Assembly: GCF_035930445.1 (NCBI RefSeq)
Contig: NZ_CP142394.1
Span: 2,389,501-2,453,500, forward strand
Length of the DNA: 64,000 nt
From: Sphingopyxis chilensis
Lineage (GTDB): Bacteria; Pseudomonadota; Alphaproteobacteria; Sphingomonadales; Sphingomonadaceae
Reading direction: 5' to 3'
Of this stretch, positions 36,222 through 44,644 are shown piece after piece; the first letter of the stretch is position 1, and every line of letters begins with the position of its first letter. Under the pieces are notes generated by a model that was not told where the DNA came from, did not search any database, and was given only the letters and a program-made list of their open reading frames with translations. Both the position numbers and the translations under genes were made by a program.

Positions 36222-37334
36222 ATGCCCTTGATTCACCAGAGAGATACAACGACAACCAACCGCAAGATCATCCATGTCGACATGGACGCCTTTTACGCCT
36301 CGGTCGAACAGCGCGACGATCCCGCGCTGCGCGGCCAGCCCGTCGCGGTTGGCGGCTCATCGCGTCGCGGTGTCGTCGCGGCGGCGAGCTATGAGGCGCG
36401 CAAGTTCGGCGTTCGCTCGGCGATGCCCAGCGTCACGGCGAAGCGCCAGTGCCCCGCCCTCATCTTCGTGCCCCCGCGCTTCGAAGTGTATCGCGAGGTG
36501 TCGCAGCAGATTCGCGCGATCTTCCGCGACTATGCCGATGAGGTCGAGCCCTTGTCGCTCGACGAAGCCTATCTCGACGTCAGCGCCGACAAGGCGGGGC
36601 TGGGCAGCGCGACGGCAACCGCACGGCTGATCCGCGCGCGCATCCGCGAAGAAACCGGCCTCACCGCCTCCGCCGGCGTTTCGTACAACAAGTTCATCGC
36701 CAAGCTGGCGTCGGACCAGAACAAGCCCGACGGCCTGACCGTCATCCCGCCCGGCCGCGGCGCGGCGTTCGTCCAGACGCTGTCGATCCGCCGCTTCCAC
36801 GGCATCGGCCCGGTCACCGCGGCGAAGATGGAGGGGCTCGGCATTTTTTCGGGCGCCGATCTCGCGGCGAAGGACCCGTTCTGGCTTGCCGAGCATTTCG
36901 GCAACAGCGCCGAATGGCTCCATAACCTGGCGCGCGGCATTGATCACCGCCGCGTCAAGTCGAACCGGCCGCTGAAATCGCTGGGCGGCGAGCGCACCTT
37001 CTTCAACGATCTGGTCACCGATACCGAAATCCGCGAGGCGCTTGCGCATGTCTGCACCGTCGTGTGGGACCGCGCGGCAAAGAAAGGTGCGCGTGGCCGC
37101 ACGGTGACGCTGAAGCTGCGTTACGCCGATTTCAAGACGATCACGCGCGCGAAGTCGGTGCCCTCGCCGATCCTCGACGGCAATTCGCTGCTCGCGGCGG
37201 GTGAAGCGATCCTTGCGCCGCTCCTGCCTACCGAACAGGGTATCCGCCTGCTCGGCGTCACGCTGAGCAAGTTCGAAGGCGAAGAGGAAGAGGACGAAGC
37301 CCCCGCCCCCGCCGACCTGCTCAGCCTTATTTAG
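36222..37334 (+). CDS. dinB: DNA polymerase IV
   Basis: A 370-residue Y-family polymerase for translesion synthesis. The catalytic acidic residues are in IIHVDMDAFYASVEQRD and PLSLDEAYLDVSADK. The steric-gate region and finger motif VVAAASYEARKFGVRSAMPS follow the first motif. The helix-hairpin-helix part is RRFHGIGPVTAAKMEGLGIF and the little-finger domain ends with GIRLLGVTLSKFEG. The C-terminal tail EEEEDEAPAPADLLSL resembles a beta-clamp-binding end. Close to the island end, but with normal core composition. No LexA box was identified in the 88 bases between the integrase remnant and the start. Confidence 0.95.
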   Translation: MPLIHQRDTTTTNRKIIHVDMDAFYASVEQRDDPALRGQPVAVGGSSRRGVVAAASYEARKFGVRSAMPSVTAKRQCPALIFVPPRFEVYREVSQQIRAIFRDYADEVEPLSLDEAYLDVSADKAGLGSATATARLIRARIREETGLTASAGVSYNKFIAKLASDQNKPDGLTVIPPGRGAAFVQTLSIRRFHGIGPVTAAKMEGLGIFSGADLAAKDPFWLAEHFGNSAEWLHNLARGIDHRRVKSNRPLKSLGGERTFFNDLVTDTEIREALAHVCTVVWDRAAKKGARGRTVTLKLRYADFKTITRAKSVPSPILDGNSLLAAGEAILAPLLPTEQGIRLLGVTLSKFEGEEEEDEAPAPADLLSLI

Positions 37335-37785
37335 CGAGCGCGGGCGCGAAGCGCCGCATCGCGGCCTTCATCTTCGGCGACATCGCCTGGTAGGAGCAGC
37401 GGATCAGCGCCTCGTCGGAAACCTGGATCTCTTCACGAAAGGGCGCGCCGACGCGATAGAGCGCGCGGTCGGCGCCTGTCGCCTTGACCCGGAAATAGCC
37501 CGCACCGTCATAGCCGCCGAACTGCATCTGGGTAAAATCGTCCTCGACGGCGCGCGTCTGTGTGATCAGCTGCAACTCGGCTGCGGGCCCCAGATTGCCC
37601 GACGGTCCGTAATAATAGACCGCGCCCCAACGCGACCCGTCGAAGATATAGCCATAGCGCACCGTCGCGCATGTCTGGTCGTCGTTGGCCCAGAACCCGG
37701 CCGCGATCGGCAATTGGATCGCCGACTGTGCCATCGCCGGCGCGCAGCTGGCAATCGCCGCCAGCGTCAAAATCCATCCGCGCAT
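37327..37785 (-). CDS. Small exported protein, unknown function
   Basis: A 152-residue exported protein from the ATG at 37785, with GGTGGGGG upstream. Signal peptide GWILTLAAIASCAPAMAQ. The mature part, PIAAGFWANDDQTCATVRYG, RWGAVYYYGPSGNLGPAAEL and DDFTQMQFGGYDGAGYFRVK, looks like a small beta-barrel. Two cysteines (QTCAT, LIRCSYQ) may pair. I do not recognise a named family. Its end overlaps the last codons of the convergent dinB by eight bases. It is downstream of prfC on the same strand. Confidence 0.75.
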   Translation of the reverse strand: MRGWILTLAAIASCAPAMAQSAIQLPIAAGFWANDDQTCATVRYGYIFDGSRWGAVYYYGPSGNLGPAAELQLITQTRAVEDDFTQMQFGGYDGAGYFRVKATGADRALYRVGAPFREEIQVSDEALIRCSYQAMSPKMKAAMRRFAPALAK

Positions 37786-37818
37786 CGATACCCCCACCTT
37801 TGCCCAAGATGAGGTCAT

Positions 37819-37840
37819 GGTGGCGGAATTGGCGGACGCG
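37819..37840 (+). other. tRNA-Leu-like 5' fragment
   Basis: The bases ggtggcggaattggcggacg followed by cg match at about 20 of 22 positions the acceptor/D-arm part (GGTGGCGGAATTGGTAGACGCG) common in bacterial tRNA-Leu genes. No anticodon arm, variable arm or T arm follows. It lies in the 56 bases between the small exported protein gene and prfC and cannot be a working tRNA. Confidence 0.45.
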
Positions 37841-37841
37841 A

Positions 37842-39434
37842 TCAACCGGCCGGAGCGAAAACCCGCTCCTTCGTCGCGGTGAAGCGGATCGCGGGATGGC
37901 GCTGGGTGACATAGCCGACCTCCCACGCATCCTTCGCCATGAACACCGGAGCGCCGTCGCGGTCGGTCGCCGCCGCGCCGCGATTGTCGGCCTGGAATGC
38001 CTTCAGCGCCGCGGCATCGTCGCTGGCGATCCAGCGCGCGGTGTCCCACGGCGACTGCTCGAGCTTCGCCTCGACCTTATACTCGGCCTCAAGCCGGCTG
38101 ATCAGCACGTCGAGCTGCAACTGGCCGACGACGCCAACGATCATGTTCGCCCCGATTTCGGGGTAGAAGACCTGGATGATCCCCTCCTCGGCCATGTCGT
38201 CGAGCGCTTTCCTCAGCTGCTTGGTCTTGGTCGGGTCGACAAGCGCGACGCGGCGGAGGATTTCGGGCGCGAAATTGGGCAAGCCGGTAATCATGATATC
38301 GCTGCGTTCCGACAGCGTATCGCCGACGCGCAGTGTGCCGTGGTTCGGAATACCGATGATGTCGCCCGGAAACGCCTCTTCGGCCATTTCGCGGTCCTGC
38401 GCGAGGAACAACATCGGGCGGCTGATCGCGATCGCCTTGCCCGTCCCGCCCTGCATCAGCCGCATCCCGCGCTCGAACTTGCCCGAGCACAGCCGCATGA
38501 AGGCGATGCGGTCGCGGTGCGCGGGGTTCATGTTCGCCTGCACCTTGAACACGAAGCCGGTGACGGCATCGTCGTCCGGCTGCACCGGCGCGGGCTCGGC
38601 GGGCTGCGGCTGCGGCCCCGGCGCGTGGTTCGCCAGTCCCGCAAGCAGGTCAATGACGCCGAACTCCTTGAGCGCCGAACCAAAGAAGACCGGCGTCAGG
38701 TCGCCGTTCCGGTATGCGGCTGCATCGAACGGCGCGTAGCAGGCCGACGCCAGCTCGGTTTCTTCCTTGAGCAAGGCAAAGGCATCGGCGCTGAGCTTCG
38801 CCGCAAGCCGCGGGTCATCGAGCCCCTCGACCGCGATCCGTTCGCCCTCATACATGCGCGACGCGTCGCCGCCGGGCACCATCAGCGCCGGATCGACGAG
38901 GTCGTAAATCCCCTCGAACTGCCCGCCCATGCCCGCGGGCCAGTTCATCGGGCACACGTCGAGCGCCAGCCGGTCGGCAACCTCGTCGAGCAGCTCGAAC
39001 GGCGTCTGCCCTTCGCGGTCGACCTTGTTGATGAAGGTGATGATCGGCACCGAACGCAGCCGGCACACCTCGAACAGCTTCAGCGTCTGCGGCTCGATGC
39101 CCTTCGCGGCGTCGATCACCATCACCGCACTGTCGACCGCCGTGAGGGTACGGTAGGTATCCTCGCTGAAATCCTCGTGCCCCGGCGTGTCGAGCAGGTT
39201 GAAGATCAGCCCCGCATGCTCGAAGGTCATCACCGACGAGGTCACCGAAATCCCGCGCTGCTGCTCGATCTTCATCCAGTCGGAGCGCGCGCGCCGCGCG
39301 GCGCCCCGCGCCTTGACCTCGCCCGCGATATGGATCGCGCCGCCCGCGACGAGCAGCTTCTCGGTCAGCGTCGTCTTCCCCGCGTCGGGGTGCGAAATGA
39401 TGGCGAAGGTACGGCGGTCGGGATGCTTGGACAT
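37842..39434 (-). CDS. prfC: Peptide chain release factor 3
   Basis: A 530-residue translational GTPase that recycles RF1/RF2 from the ribosome. The start at 39434 gives MSKHPDRRTFAIISHPDAG, the standard N-terminus. G motifs are SHPDAGKTTLTEKL (G1), GISVTSSVMTF (G2), LLDTPGHEDFSEDTYRTL (G3) and FINKVDREG (G4). The domain-2 landmark GTGKAIAISRPMLFLAQDRE and the C-terminal GVVGQLQLDVLISRLEAEY follow. The extra 46 codons upstream in the open frame are not family-like. It is convergent to nothing nearby and divergent from the exported protein gene at 39512. Confidence 0.96.
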   Translation of the reverse strand: MSKHPDRRTFAIISHPDAGKTTLTEKLLVAGGAIHIAGEVKARGAARRARSDWMKIEQQRGISVTSSVMTFEHAGLIFNLLDTPGHEDFSEDTYRTLTAVDSAVMVIDAAKGIEPQTLKLFEVCRLRSVPIITFINKVDREGQTPFELLDEVADRLALDVCPMNWPAGMGGQFEGIYDLVDPALMVPGGDASRMYEGERIAVEGLDDPRLAAKLSADAFALLKEETELASACYAPFDAAAYRNGDLTPVFFGSALKEFGVIDLLAGLANHAPGPQPQPAEPAPVQPDDDAVTGFVFKVQANMNPAHRDRIAFMRLCSGKFERGMRLMQGGTGKAIAISRPMLFLAQDREMAEEAFPGDIIGIPNHGTLRVGDTLSERSDIMITGLPNFAPEILRRVALVDPTKTKQLRKALDDMAEEGIIQVFYPEIGANMIVGVVGQLQLDVLISRLEAEYKVEAKLEQSPWDTARWIASDDAAALKAFQADNRGAAATDRDGAPVFMAKDAWEVGYVTQRHPAIRFTATKERVFAPAG

Positions 39435-39511
39435 GGCGCGGGCGCCTAGCAGGTGGCGGGGCAAGTGGAAAGGGGCTGGCGTCCGCGCCCCGGTCGCCGC
39501 ATGGTCGGCAT

Positions 39512-40150
39512 ATGCGCACCCTGCTGATCGCCGCTCTTCTAACCGCTGCCCCCGCCACCGCGCAGGATTCACCTTTCGTCGGCGAATATAGCCTTTCCGA
39601 AGGGCCCGATGTCGGCGGCGGCCTGCTGATCCGCAGCGATGGCCATTTCCAATATATGCTCGCCGCGGGCGCGCTCGACGAACGCGCCGAGGGCCGGTGG
39701 GAAGCTTGCGACGAACGCATCTGTCTCACCACCGATCCCAGGCCCGTGCTGCCCGTGATGGAAAAGGGCCCGCTGATCGAGGTCGACGGCGCCGTCCCGA
39801 CGCTGCTCGTCACCTGGCCGAATGGCGAAGCGATCCCCGGCGTCGATTTCACGATCGGTTTCGATAGCGGCGATGCGGCCGAGAATTATACCCAATATGA
39901 TGGCTGGACGATGCCCGAAGGCGACGCGCGCATCCCCCGCTGGATCGAGTTGCGCGAACCGATCTACGGCATCACCGCGCCGCGCTACGAGCTGACCGAC
40001 GCCGACGGCGGCAAGCTGCGCGTCGTCATCGTGCCCAACGACATCGGCGTGGTCGATTTCAACGGCGCGTGCGCGGAACGAACCGAACGCGGGCTGACGC
40101 TTCACCGCGCCGGCGGCGACATGCGGTTCGTGCGGTTGGACGCGGAATAA
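39512..40150 (+). CDS. Exported protein, unknown function
   Basis: A 212-residue protein with a short signal peptide (LLIAALLTAAPATAQDS). The mature part is beta-rich and acidic. It starts FVGEYSLSEGPDVGGGLLIR with SDGHFQYMLAAGALDERAEG and RWEACDERICLTTDP, a layout that recalls small lipocalin-like or 'sensor of product level' periplasmic proteins in sphingomonads. The family is not named to my knowledge. The pair of cysteines in EACDERIC may bond. Divergent from prfC with an 77-base gap, convergent with phhB. Confidence 0.75.
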   Translation: MRTLLIAALLTAAPATAQDSPFVGEYSLSEGPDVGGGLLIRSDGHFQYMLAAGALDERAEGRWEACDERICLTTDPRPVLPVMEKGPLIEVDGAVPTLLVTWPNGEAIPGVDFTIGFDSGDAAENYTQYDGWTMPEGDARIPRWIELREPIYGITAPRYELTDADGGKLRVVIVPNDIGVVDFNGACAERTERGLTLHRAGGDMRFVRLDAE

Positions 40151-40187
40151 TATCGGCTGCCGGCCCAAAAGCGGCCGTTGCAGCGGG

Positions 40188-40475
40188 TCAGGCGAGCGCC
40201 TCGATCGCTTCGGCCAGTTTGGCGTCGCGTTCCGACAAGCCGTCGGCATCGTGCGTCGTCAGCAGGATATCGACGCGATTATAGACGTTCGACCATTCGG
40301 GATGATGGTCCATCTTTTCGGCGACGATCGCGACGCTCGCCATGAAGCCGAAGGCCTGTGCGAAATCGGCGAATTTGAACTGGCGCGTGATCGCGTCGCG
40401 CGACGGTTCGTGCATCCATTCGGGAAAGCGGGCGAGGAGCGCGCTGCGCTCGGTTTCGTCGAGTTTCCGGACCAT
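40188..40475 (-). CDS. phhB: Pterin-4a-carbinolamine dehydratase
   Basis: A 95-residue enzyme that dehydrates 4a-hydroxytetrahydrobiopterin, recycling the pterin cofactor of aromatic amino acid hydroxylases. The family motif is [19 protein letters not shown], with the catalytic His-His and the following Trp, then [20 protein letters not shown]. The fold's first helix is [20 protein letters not shown]. The ATG at 40475 has GGGAGAAA close upstream. No phenylalanine hydroxylase gene is in the window. The next gene, a zincin, is divergent. Confidence 0.95.
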   Translation of the reverse strand: MVRKLDETERSALLARFPEWMHEPSRDAITRQFKFADFAQAFGFMASVAIVAEKMDHHPEWSNVYNRVDILLTTHDADGLSERDAKLAEAIEALA

Positions 40476-40526
40476 CTTGTTTCTCCCGCTGGTCAATGTC
40501 GTGCGCTCGCCATAAGGAAGAGCGCG

Positions 40527-40958
40527 ATGAGCGACAAGACCAGCCTGCCCCCCGACCTGCCCGCCGGATGGACCGGCACCGCGCCCGACGCCGATGCGCT
40601 GTTCGCGATGGCCGAGGCGGCGTTCGAAACCATGCCCGATGTGTTCAAGCCGCATATCAAGGGCGTAGTGATTGCGATCGAGGAATTCGCCGACGACGAG
40701 ATACTCGCCGCGCTCGAAATCGAGCATCCCCACGACCTCACCGGCCTCTATGAAGGCCGCCCGCTGACCGAGCGCAGCGTCGGCGAAAGCGGCGGCATGC
40801 CCGACCGGGTGACGCTCTATCGCATTCCCATACTCGTCGAATGGATCGAAACCGGCGAAAAGCTCGAATGGCTGGTCCGTCATGTGTTGATCCACGAGAT
40901 CGGCCATCATTTCGGTTTTTCCGACGACGACATGCACGCGCTCGAGGATATGGCGTGA
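40527..40958 (+). CDS. Metallopeptidase-like protein (zincin, DUF1025 type)
   Basis: A 143-residue protein of the small zincin-like metallopeptidase family. The zinc site is [22 protein letters not shown]-x2-H-H with a third ligand Asp. The middle segment is [19 protein letters not shown]. Family members are cytosolic, without a characterised substrate. AAGGAAG precedes the ATG at 40527. The stop overlaps the ccmA GTG start (GTGA), which makes translational coupling with heme export likely, a recurring order in alphaproteobacteria as far as I recall. Confidence 0.92.
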   Translation: MSDKTSLPPDLPAGWTGTAPDADALFAMAEAAFETMPDVFKPHIKGVVIAIEEFADDEILAALEIEHPHDLTGLYEGRPLTERSVGESGGMPDRVTLYRIPILVEWIETGEKLEWLVRHVLIHEIGHHFGFSDDDMHALEDMA

Positions 40959-41566
40959 GCGTTCCTCCGCGCGCGGCGAGCGTGGGTGAATTGCTGCGGC
41001 TGGACAATGTGGCGTGCATCCGCGGCGACCGGTTGCTGTTCGAGCGACTGTCGCTGACGCTCGGCCGCGGCGATGCGCTGTGGCTGCGCGGGCCCAACGG
41101 CGCGGGCAAGTCGAGTTTGATCCGCCTTGCCGCCGGATTGCTCCGCCCGGCAGCCGGAACAGTCGAGCGCCGCGAGCGCGTCGCGCTGATCGACGAAGCC
41201 AGCGCACTCGACGCCGAGCTGCCGTTGCGGCGCGCTCTCGATTTCTGGGCGCGGGTCGACACGGTCGATGGCCATGCGGTCGACCGCGCGATGGCCGATA
41301 TGGCACTCGCCCCGCTCGCCGAGGTGCCGGTCGCGATGCTCTCGACCGGCCAGCGCAAGCGCGCGGCGATGGTGAGGGTGCTCGCGAGCGGCGCGGCGAT
41401 CTGGCTGCTCGACGAACCCGCGAACGGCATGGACGAGGCAGCACAGGCGCGGCTGGTCGCAGCGGTTGCCAGGCACCGCGCGAACGGCGGGGCGGTAATG
41501 CTGGCGTCACACTTCGCGCTCGGGATCCCGGACTTGGCGGAGCTGGATATGGGGGCGCTCGCCTGA
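40955..41566 (+). CDS. ccmA: Heme exporter ATP-binding protein CcmA
   Basis: A 203-residue ABC ATPase of the CcmABCD complex, which releases heme-bound CcmE for cytochrome c maturation. The start is the GTG at 40955 overlapping the previous stop. The longer open frame from 40841 is a shadow. Walker A is [18 protein letters not shown], the signature region is [16 protein letters not shown] with S-T-G-Q as in CcmA, and Walker B is [20 protein letters not shown], all in a rather short protein. The partner ccmB follows after a palindromic repeat. ccmC, ccmD and ccmE are not in the window. Confidence 0.93.
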   Translation: MSVPPRAASVGELLRLDNVACIRGDRLLFERLSLTLGRGDALWLRGPNGAGKSSLIRLAAGLLRPAAGTVERRERVALIDEASALDAELPLRRALDFWARVDTVDGHAVDRAMADMALAPLAEVPVAMLSTGQRKRAAMVRVLASGAAIWLLDEPANGMDEAAQARLVAAVARHRANGGAVMLASHFALGIPDLAELDMGALA

Positions 41567-41580
41567 TGCTCCTCCACTCC

Positions 41581-41654
41581 GTCATTGCGAGCGAAGCGAA
41601 GCAATCCAGGGCGGTTTACGTGACGCTGGATTGCTTCGCTTCGCTCGCAATGAC
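41581..41654. repeat. REP-like palindrome between ccmA and ccmB
   Basis: Perfect 29-base arms: gtcattgcgagcgaagcgaa ending gcaatccag, and the exact complement ctggattgc to cgcaatgac, separated by 16 bases. It is the same family as the 11123 repeat. It fills almost all the space between the ccmA stop and the ccmB GTG. Confidence 0.92.
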
Positions 41655-41672
41655 GAGAAAGGGCGGTATCGC

Positions 41673-42320
41673 GTGACGGCTCTCATCGCCCTCTTCTGGC
41701 GCGACCTGCGGCGCGCGTGGGGCAGCGGGGCGCTGTGGCTACCGGTGCTCTTCTTCCTGCTCGTCGCGACGGCATTTCCTTTCGCGGTTGGTCCCGATGC
41801 GCCGCTGCTGCGCCGCGCGGGCGGCGGGATGGTCTGGGTCGCGGCGCTGCTCGCGGCCTTGCTGCCCATCGACCGGTTGGTGAAGCCCGACAAGGATGCG
41901 GGCGTGCTCGATCAACTCGCGGTGCGCGGCTTTGCCGATGAGGTCATCGCTGCAGTGAAGATTGGCGCGCATGCCATTGGTTTCGGGCTGCCTTTGTTGA
42001 TCGCCCTCCTCCCCGCAGCGGCGCTGCTCGCACAGGATGCGGCGCGCGCCGAACTGCTCGCGACGGGCATCGCCATGGCCGTTCCGGCGCTCGCCTCGCT
42101 TGCGGTGCTGAGCGCCGCGCTGACCGCGAACCACAAGGGCGGCAGTGCGATCGGGGGGCTGCTGATCCTGCCGCTCGCGGTGCCGCTGCTGATCTTCGGG
42201 GCGGGAATGCTAGATCCGTCGGGGCGCGGCGCGATGAAATTGCTCGCGGCGACAAGCTTGCTGCTGACGGTAATCGGGCCGTTTGCTGCCGGCGCGGCGC
42301 TAAGGGGGCTGCGCGAATGA
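41673..42320 (+). CDS. ccmB: Heme exporter membrane protein CcmB
   Basis: A 215-residue permease partner of CcmA. It starts at the GTG at 41673, which gives VTALIALFWRDLRRAWGSGA, the usual CcmB opening. Six membrane helices are visible, for example WLPVLFFLLVATAFPFAVGP and GMVWVAALLAALLPIDRLVK. The conserved PDKDAGVLDQLAVRGF loop and GGLLILPLAVPLLIFG are typical. AAAGGGCGG is the nearest ribosome site. Its stop overlaps the start of the VOC gene by ATGA. A 106-base gap with the palindrome separates it from ccmA. Confidence 0.93.
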   Translation: MTALIALFWRDLRRAWGSGALWLPVLFFLLVATAFPFAVGPDAPLLRRAGGGMVWVAALLAALLPIDRLVKPDKDAGVLDQLAVRGFADEVIAAVKIGAHAIGFGLPLLIALLPAAALLAQDAARAELLATGIAMAVPALASLAVLSAALTANHKGGSAIGGLLILPLAVPLLIFGAGMLDPSGRGAMKLLAATSLLLTVIGPFAAGAALRGLRE

Positions 42321-42727
42321 CGCGCCAGTCGCTCGCGCATATTGCACTCGTCGTGCGCGACTATGACGAGGCGATCGGCTTTTATGTCGGCACGCTCGGC
42401 TTCACGCTCGTCGTCGACGAATATCAGCCGGCGCAGGACAAGCGCTGGGTGCTGGTGGCGCCGCCGGGCAATCCGCCGGGCGGCGCGACAATCCTGCTCG
42501 CGCGCGCCGCCAACGAGGAACAGGCGAAATTCATCGGCAACCAGTCGGGCGGGCGCGTCTTTCTGTTCCTGCAGACCGACGATTTCGCCCGCGACTATCA
42601 GCGTCTGCTCGACCGGGGCGTGCGGATCGAACGCGAGCCGATGGAGGCCGATTATGGCACGGTGGCGGTGTTCCTCGACCTTTACGGCAACAAGTGGGAC
42701 CTGATCGAGTTTCGGCGGGCGGGGTGA
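42317..42727 (+). CDS. VOC family protein (glyoxalase/dioxygenase fold)
   Basis: A 136-residue metal-binding protein of the vicinal oxygen chelate superfamily. Two beta-alpha-beta-beta-beta units start at LAHIALVVRDYDEAIGFYV and at RVFLFLQTDDFARDYQRLLD. The possible ligands are the first His (AHIAL) and a C-terminal Glu (WDLIEF). GNPPGGATILLARAANEEQA connects them. Likely a glyoxalase-related or resistance-type enzyme of unknown substrate. Coupled to ccmB by an ATGA overlap, which is unusual functionally and may reflect chance operon growth. Confidence 0.88.
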   Translation: MTRQSLAHIALVVRDYDEAIGFYVGTLGFTLVVDEYQPAQDKRWVLVAPPGNPPGGATILLARAANEEQAKFIGNQSGGRVFLFLQTDDFARDYQRLLDRGVRIEREPMEADYGTVAVFLDLYGNKWDLIEFRRAG

Positions 42728-42732
42728 CGGCT

Positions 42733-42752
42733 AACGACCGGTTGTGGACGTT
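42733..42752. repeat. Copy H of the island intergenic repeat, outside the island
   Basis: aacgaccggttgtggacgtt is the reverse orientation of the core and closest to copy G. It lies just before an isolated hypothetical gene (42801), the same arrangement as in the tRNA-Gly segment, 16 kb away from it. Confidence 0.55.
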
Positions 42753-42800
42753 CGCTCTGCACCTCATAAGGCTAAGTCGGCAGCATAGGGGAAAAGAGTA

Positions 42801-43265
42801 ATGCAGCGGAAGCTTGCCGCCCAGCTCGCAATTCAGAGCGGATTAGAGGTGGTCTCGTTCGAGCATTTCGACTGCCTCGTCTTCGAGCGCGGCGAAACGT
42901 TGAAGATGTTTTCTCCCCGGTCGAGCAGAATGTTCGGAGCAAGCACGCAGAAACGCAGAGTCGAAGGTGACCTGATTGTGGTTTTCGAGGAAGATCTCGA
43001 GCGTCTGCGTCCGCCATCAAAGCGGTTCAAATTTGGCGGCCTTGTGACCTTCATGCCAACGGCGAACTTTCCGTCGACCATCACCGGATCGGAGATCATC
43101 GAGGGCGGGGTCGACCGGAACTTTTTTGGGAAGATACGTGACCTTCTGAATGCACTTCCCGATAGTAAGTCAGAATGGATTTCTAAATTCGGAGAAGATT
43201 TTTTCTCCCGCACCCCGACCGACCGCTGCATTGACACGGTTAGATACCTGAGATCCCGTGAATGA
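42801..43265 (+). CDS. Hypothetical protein, unknown family
   Basis: A 154-residue cytosolic protein without recognised motif. The first third alternates strands and helices (AIQSGLEVVSFEHFDCLVFE, LIVVFEEDLERLRPPS) and a later helix reads DRNFFGKIRDLLNALPDSKS. GGGGAAAAGAG upstream supports the ATG. Base composition is visibly lower in G+C than in the neighbours, and a copy of the island repeat precedes it, so it may be an acquired single gene. Convergent with the ribosomal protein genes. Confidence 0.65.
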   Translation: MQRKLAAQLAIQSGLEVVSFEHFDCLVFERGETLKMFSPRSSRMFGASTQKRRVEGDLIVVFEEDLERLRPPSKRFKFGGLVTFMPTANFPSTITGSEIIEGGVDRNFFGKIRDLLNALPDSKSEWISKFGEDFFSRTPTDRCIDTVRYLRSRE

Positions 43266-43306
43266 TTTCAGATGCCCCCTTCCCACCCCAAACCCGCCCA
43301 TAAGAA

Positions 43307-43333
43307 AAGGGCCGGAGTTTCCTCCGGCCCTTC
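43307..43333 (-). terminator. Rho-independent terminator of the rplKA transcript
   Basis: On the minus strand the arms agaagggccggag... and the complement form a GC-rich stem (gggccggag / ctccggccc, loop gaaa-like) followed by ttttctta. It sits 25 bases past the rplA stop and is well placed to end the leftward secE-nusG-tesB-rplK-rplA transcript. Because the arms carry A/T runs on both sides it could also serve the rightward gene at 42801. Confidence 0.85.
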
Positions 43334-43357
43334 TCTAAATCATGCGCGTGCCTGAAA

Positions 43358-44056
43358 TCAGGCGCCGGCGACCTCGGCCGTGTCGACCTTTACGCCCGGG
43401 CCCATCGACGACGACAGCGCGACCTTGCGGACATACTTGCCCTTGGCACCCGACGGCTTGGCCTTGACGATCGCGTCGACGAAGGCGTCGAAGTTCTGGC
43501 GGAGCTTTTCCTCGCCGAACGACAGCTTGCCGAGGCCAGCGTGGATGATGCCGACCTTTTCGACGCGGAATTCGATCTGACCGCCCTTGGCGGCCTTCAC
43601 GGCTTCGGCGACGTTCGGGGTCACGGTACCCAGCTTCGGGTTCGGCATCAGGCCTTTCGGACCCAGCGTCTTGCCGAGGCGGCCGACGATGCCCATCATG
43701 TCCGGCGTCGCGATGACGCGGCCATAGTCGAGGTTGCCCGCGAGCATGTCTTCCATCAGGTCTTCGGCACCGACCTTGTCGGCTCCGGCGGCCAGCGCCT
43801 TGTCGGCATTATCGCCGCGCGCGAACACGGCAACCTTGACGTCCTTGCCGGTACCGGCGGGGAGCGTGACGACGCCGCGGACCATCTGGTCGGCGTGACG
43901 CGGATCGACGCCCAGGTTCATCGCGATTTCGAGCGTTTCGTCGAACTTGGCGGTCGCCAGTTCGCGAACCAGCTTGATCGCTTCGTCGACGCCGTGGAGC
44001 TTCAGCGCATCGACCTTGCCCTCGAGGGCCTTCTGCTTCTTGGTCAGCTTGGCCAT
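43358..44056 (-). CDS. rplA: 50S ribosomal protein L1
   Basis: A 232-residue L1, which binds 23S rRNA at the mobile stalk and, in free form, the leader of its own mRNA. Family segments are [20 protein letters not shown] near residue 30, [39 protein letters not shown] and the signature [40 protein letters not shown] is the usual C-terminus. The ATG lies two bases after the rplK stop. rplJ and rplL do not follow. A terminator ends the unit here. Confidence 0.97.
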   Translation of the reverse strand: MAKLTKKQKALEGKVDALKLHGVDEAIKLVRELATAKFDETLEIAMNLGVDPRHADQMVRGVVTLPAGTGKDVKVAVFARGDNADKALAAGADKVGAEDLMEDMLAGNLDYGRVIATPDMMGIVGRLGKTLGPKGLMPNPKLGTVTPNVAEAVKAAKGGQIEFRVEKVGIIHAGLGKLSFGEEKLRQNFDAFVDAIVKAKPSGAKGKYVRKVALSSSMGPGVKVDTAEVAGA

Positions 44057-44058
44057 GT

Positions 44059-44490
44059 TCAGCCCTCCGTCACTTCGAGGCCCATCGAGCGGGCGCTGCC
44101 TTCGATGATCTTCGTCGCCTGTTCAATGTCGTTGGCGTTGAGATCCTTCATCTTGATCTCGGCGATTTCGGCGAGCTTCGAGCGCGCGATCTTGCCACCG
44201 CTGATCTTGCCGGGCTCCTTCGAACCCGATTTCAGGTTCGCGGCCTTCTTGATCAGGTAGGTTGCCGGCGGCGTTTTCGTGACGAACGAAAAGCTCTTGT
44301 CGGCGAAGACGGTGATGATGGTCGGGGTTGGGGTGCCCTTTTCCATGGAATCGGTCGCGGCGTTGAACGCCTTGCAGAATTCCATGATGTTGACGCCGCG
44401 CTGACCGAGCGCCGGCCCGAGCGGCGGCGAGGGGTTGGCGGTGCCGGCGGGCACCTGCAGCTTGATGTAGCCGCTGATCTTCTTGGCCAT
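44059..44490 (-). CDS. rplK: 50S ribosomal protein L11
   Basis: A 143-residue L11 of the GTPase-associated centre. [20 protein letters not shown] then [20 protein letters not shown] is the standard N-terminal domain. The rRNA-binding C-terminal domain includes [19 protein letters not shown] and the end [12 protein letters not shown] strong AAAGGAGG precedes the ATG. The 154-base leader between tesB and rplK may hold the L1 autoregulatory site. It contains a possible stem (ggcgcc...ggcgcc) but no site can be proven by eye. Confidence 0.97.
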   Translation of the reverse strand: MAKKISGYIKLQVPAGTANPSPPLGPALGQRGVNIMEFCKAFNAATDSMEKGTPTPTIITVFADKSFSFVTKTPPATYLIKKAANLKSGSKEPGKISGGKIARSKLAEIAEIKMKDLNANDIEQATKIIEGSARSMGLEVTEG

Positions 44491-44644
44491 GATGGCCTCC
44501 TTTCTTTCTGTCGGCCCGCCGCGTGGCGACGAGCCTCAAAATAAGCGGTCCAGCAGAGGGCATCACCCCTCCTCCCGCGCGGAATCGCAACCGTATCTGA
44601 TGCGAAGCGGCGCCCATAAGGCCAAAGGCGCCGGAAAACAAGCC

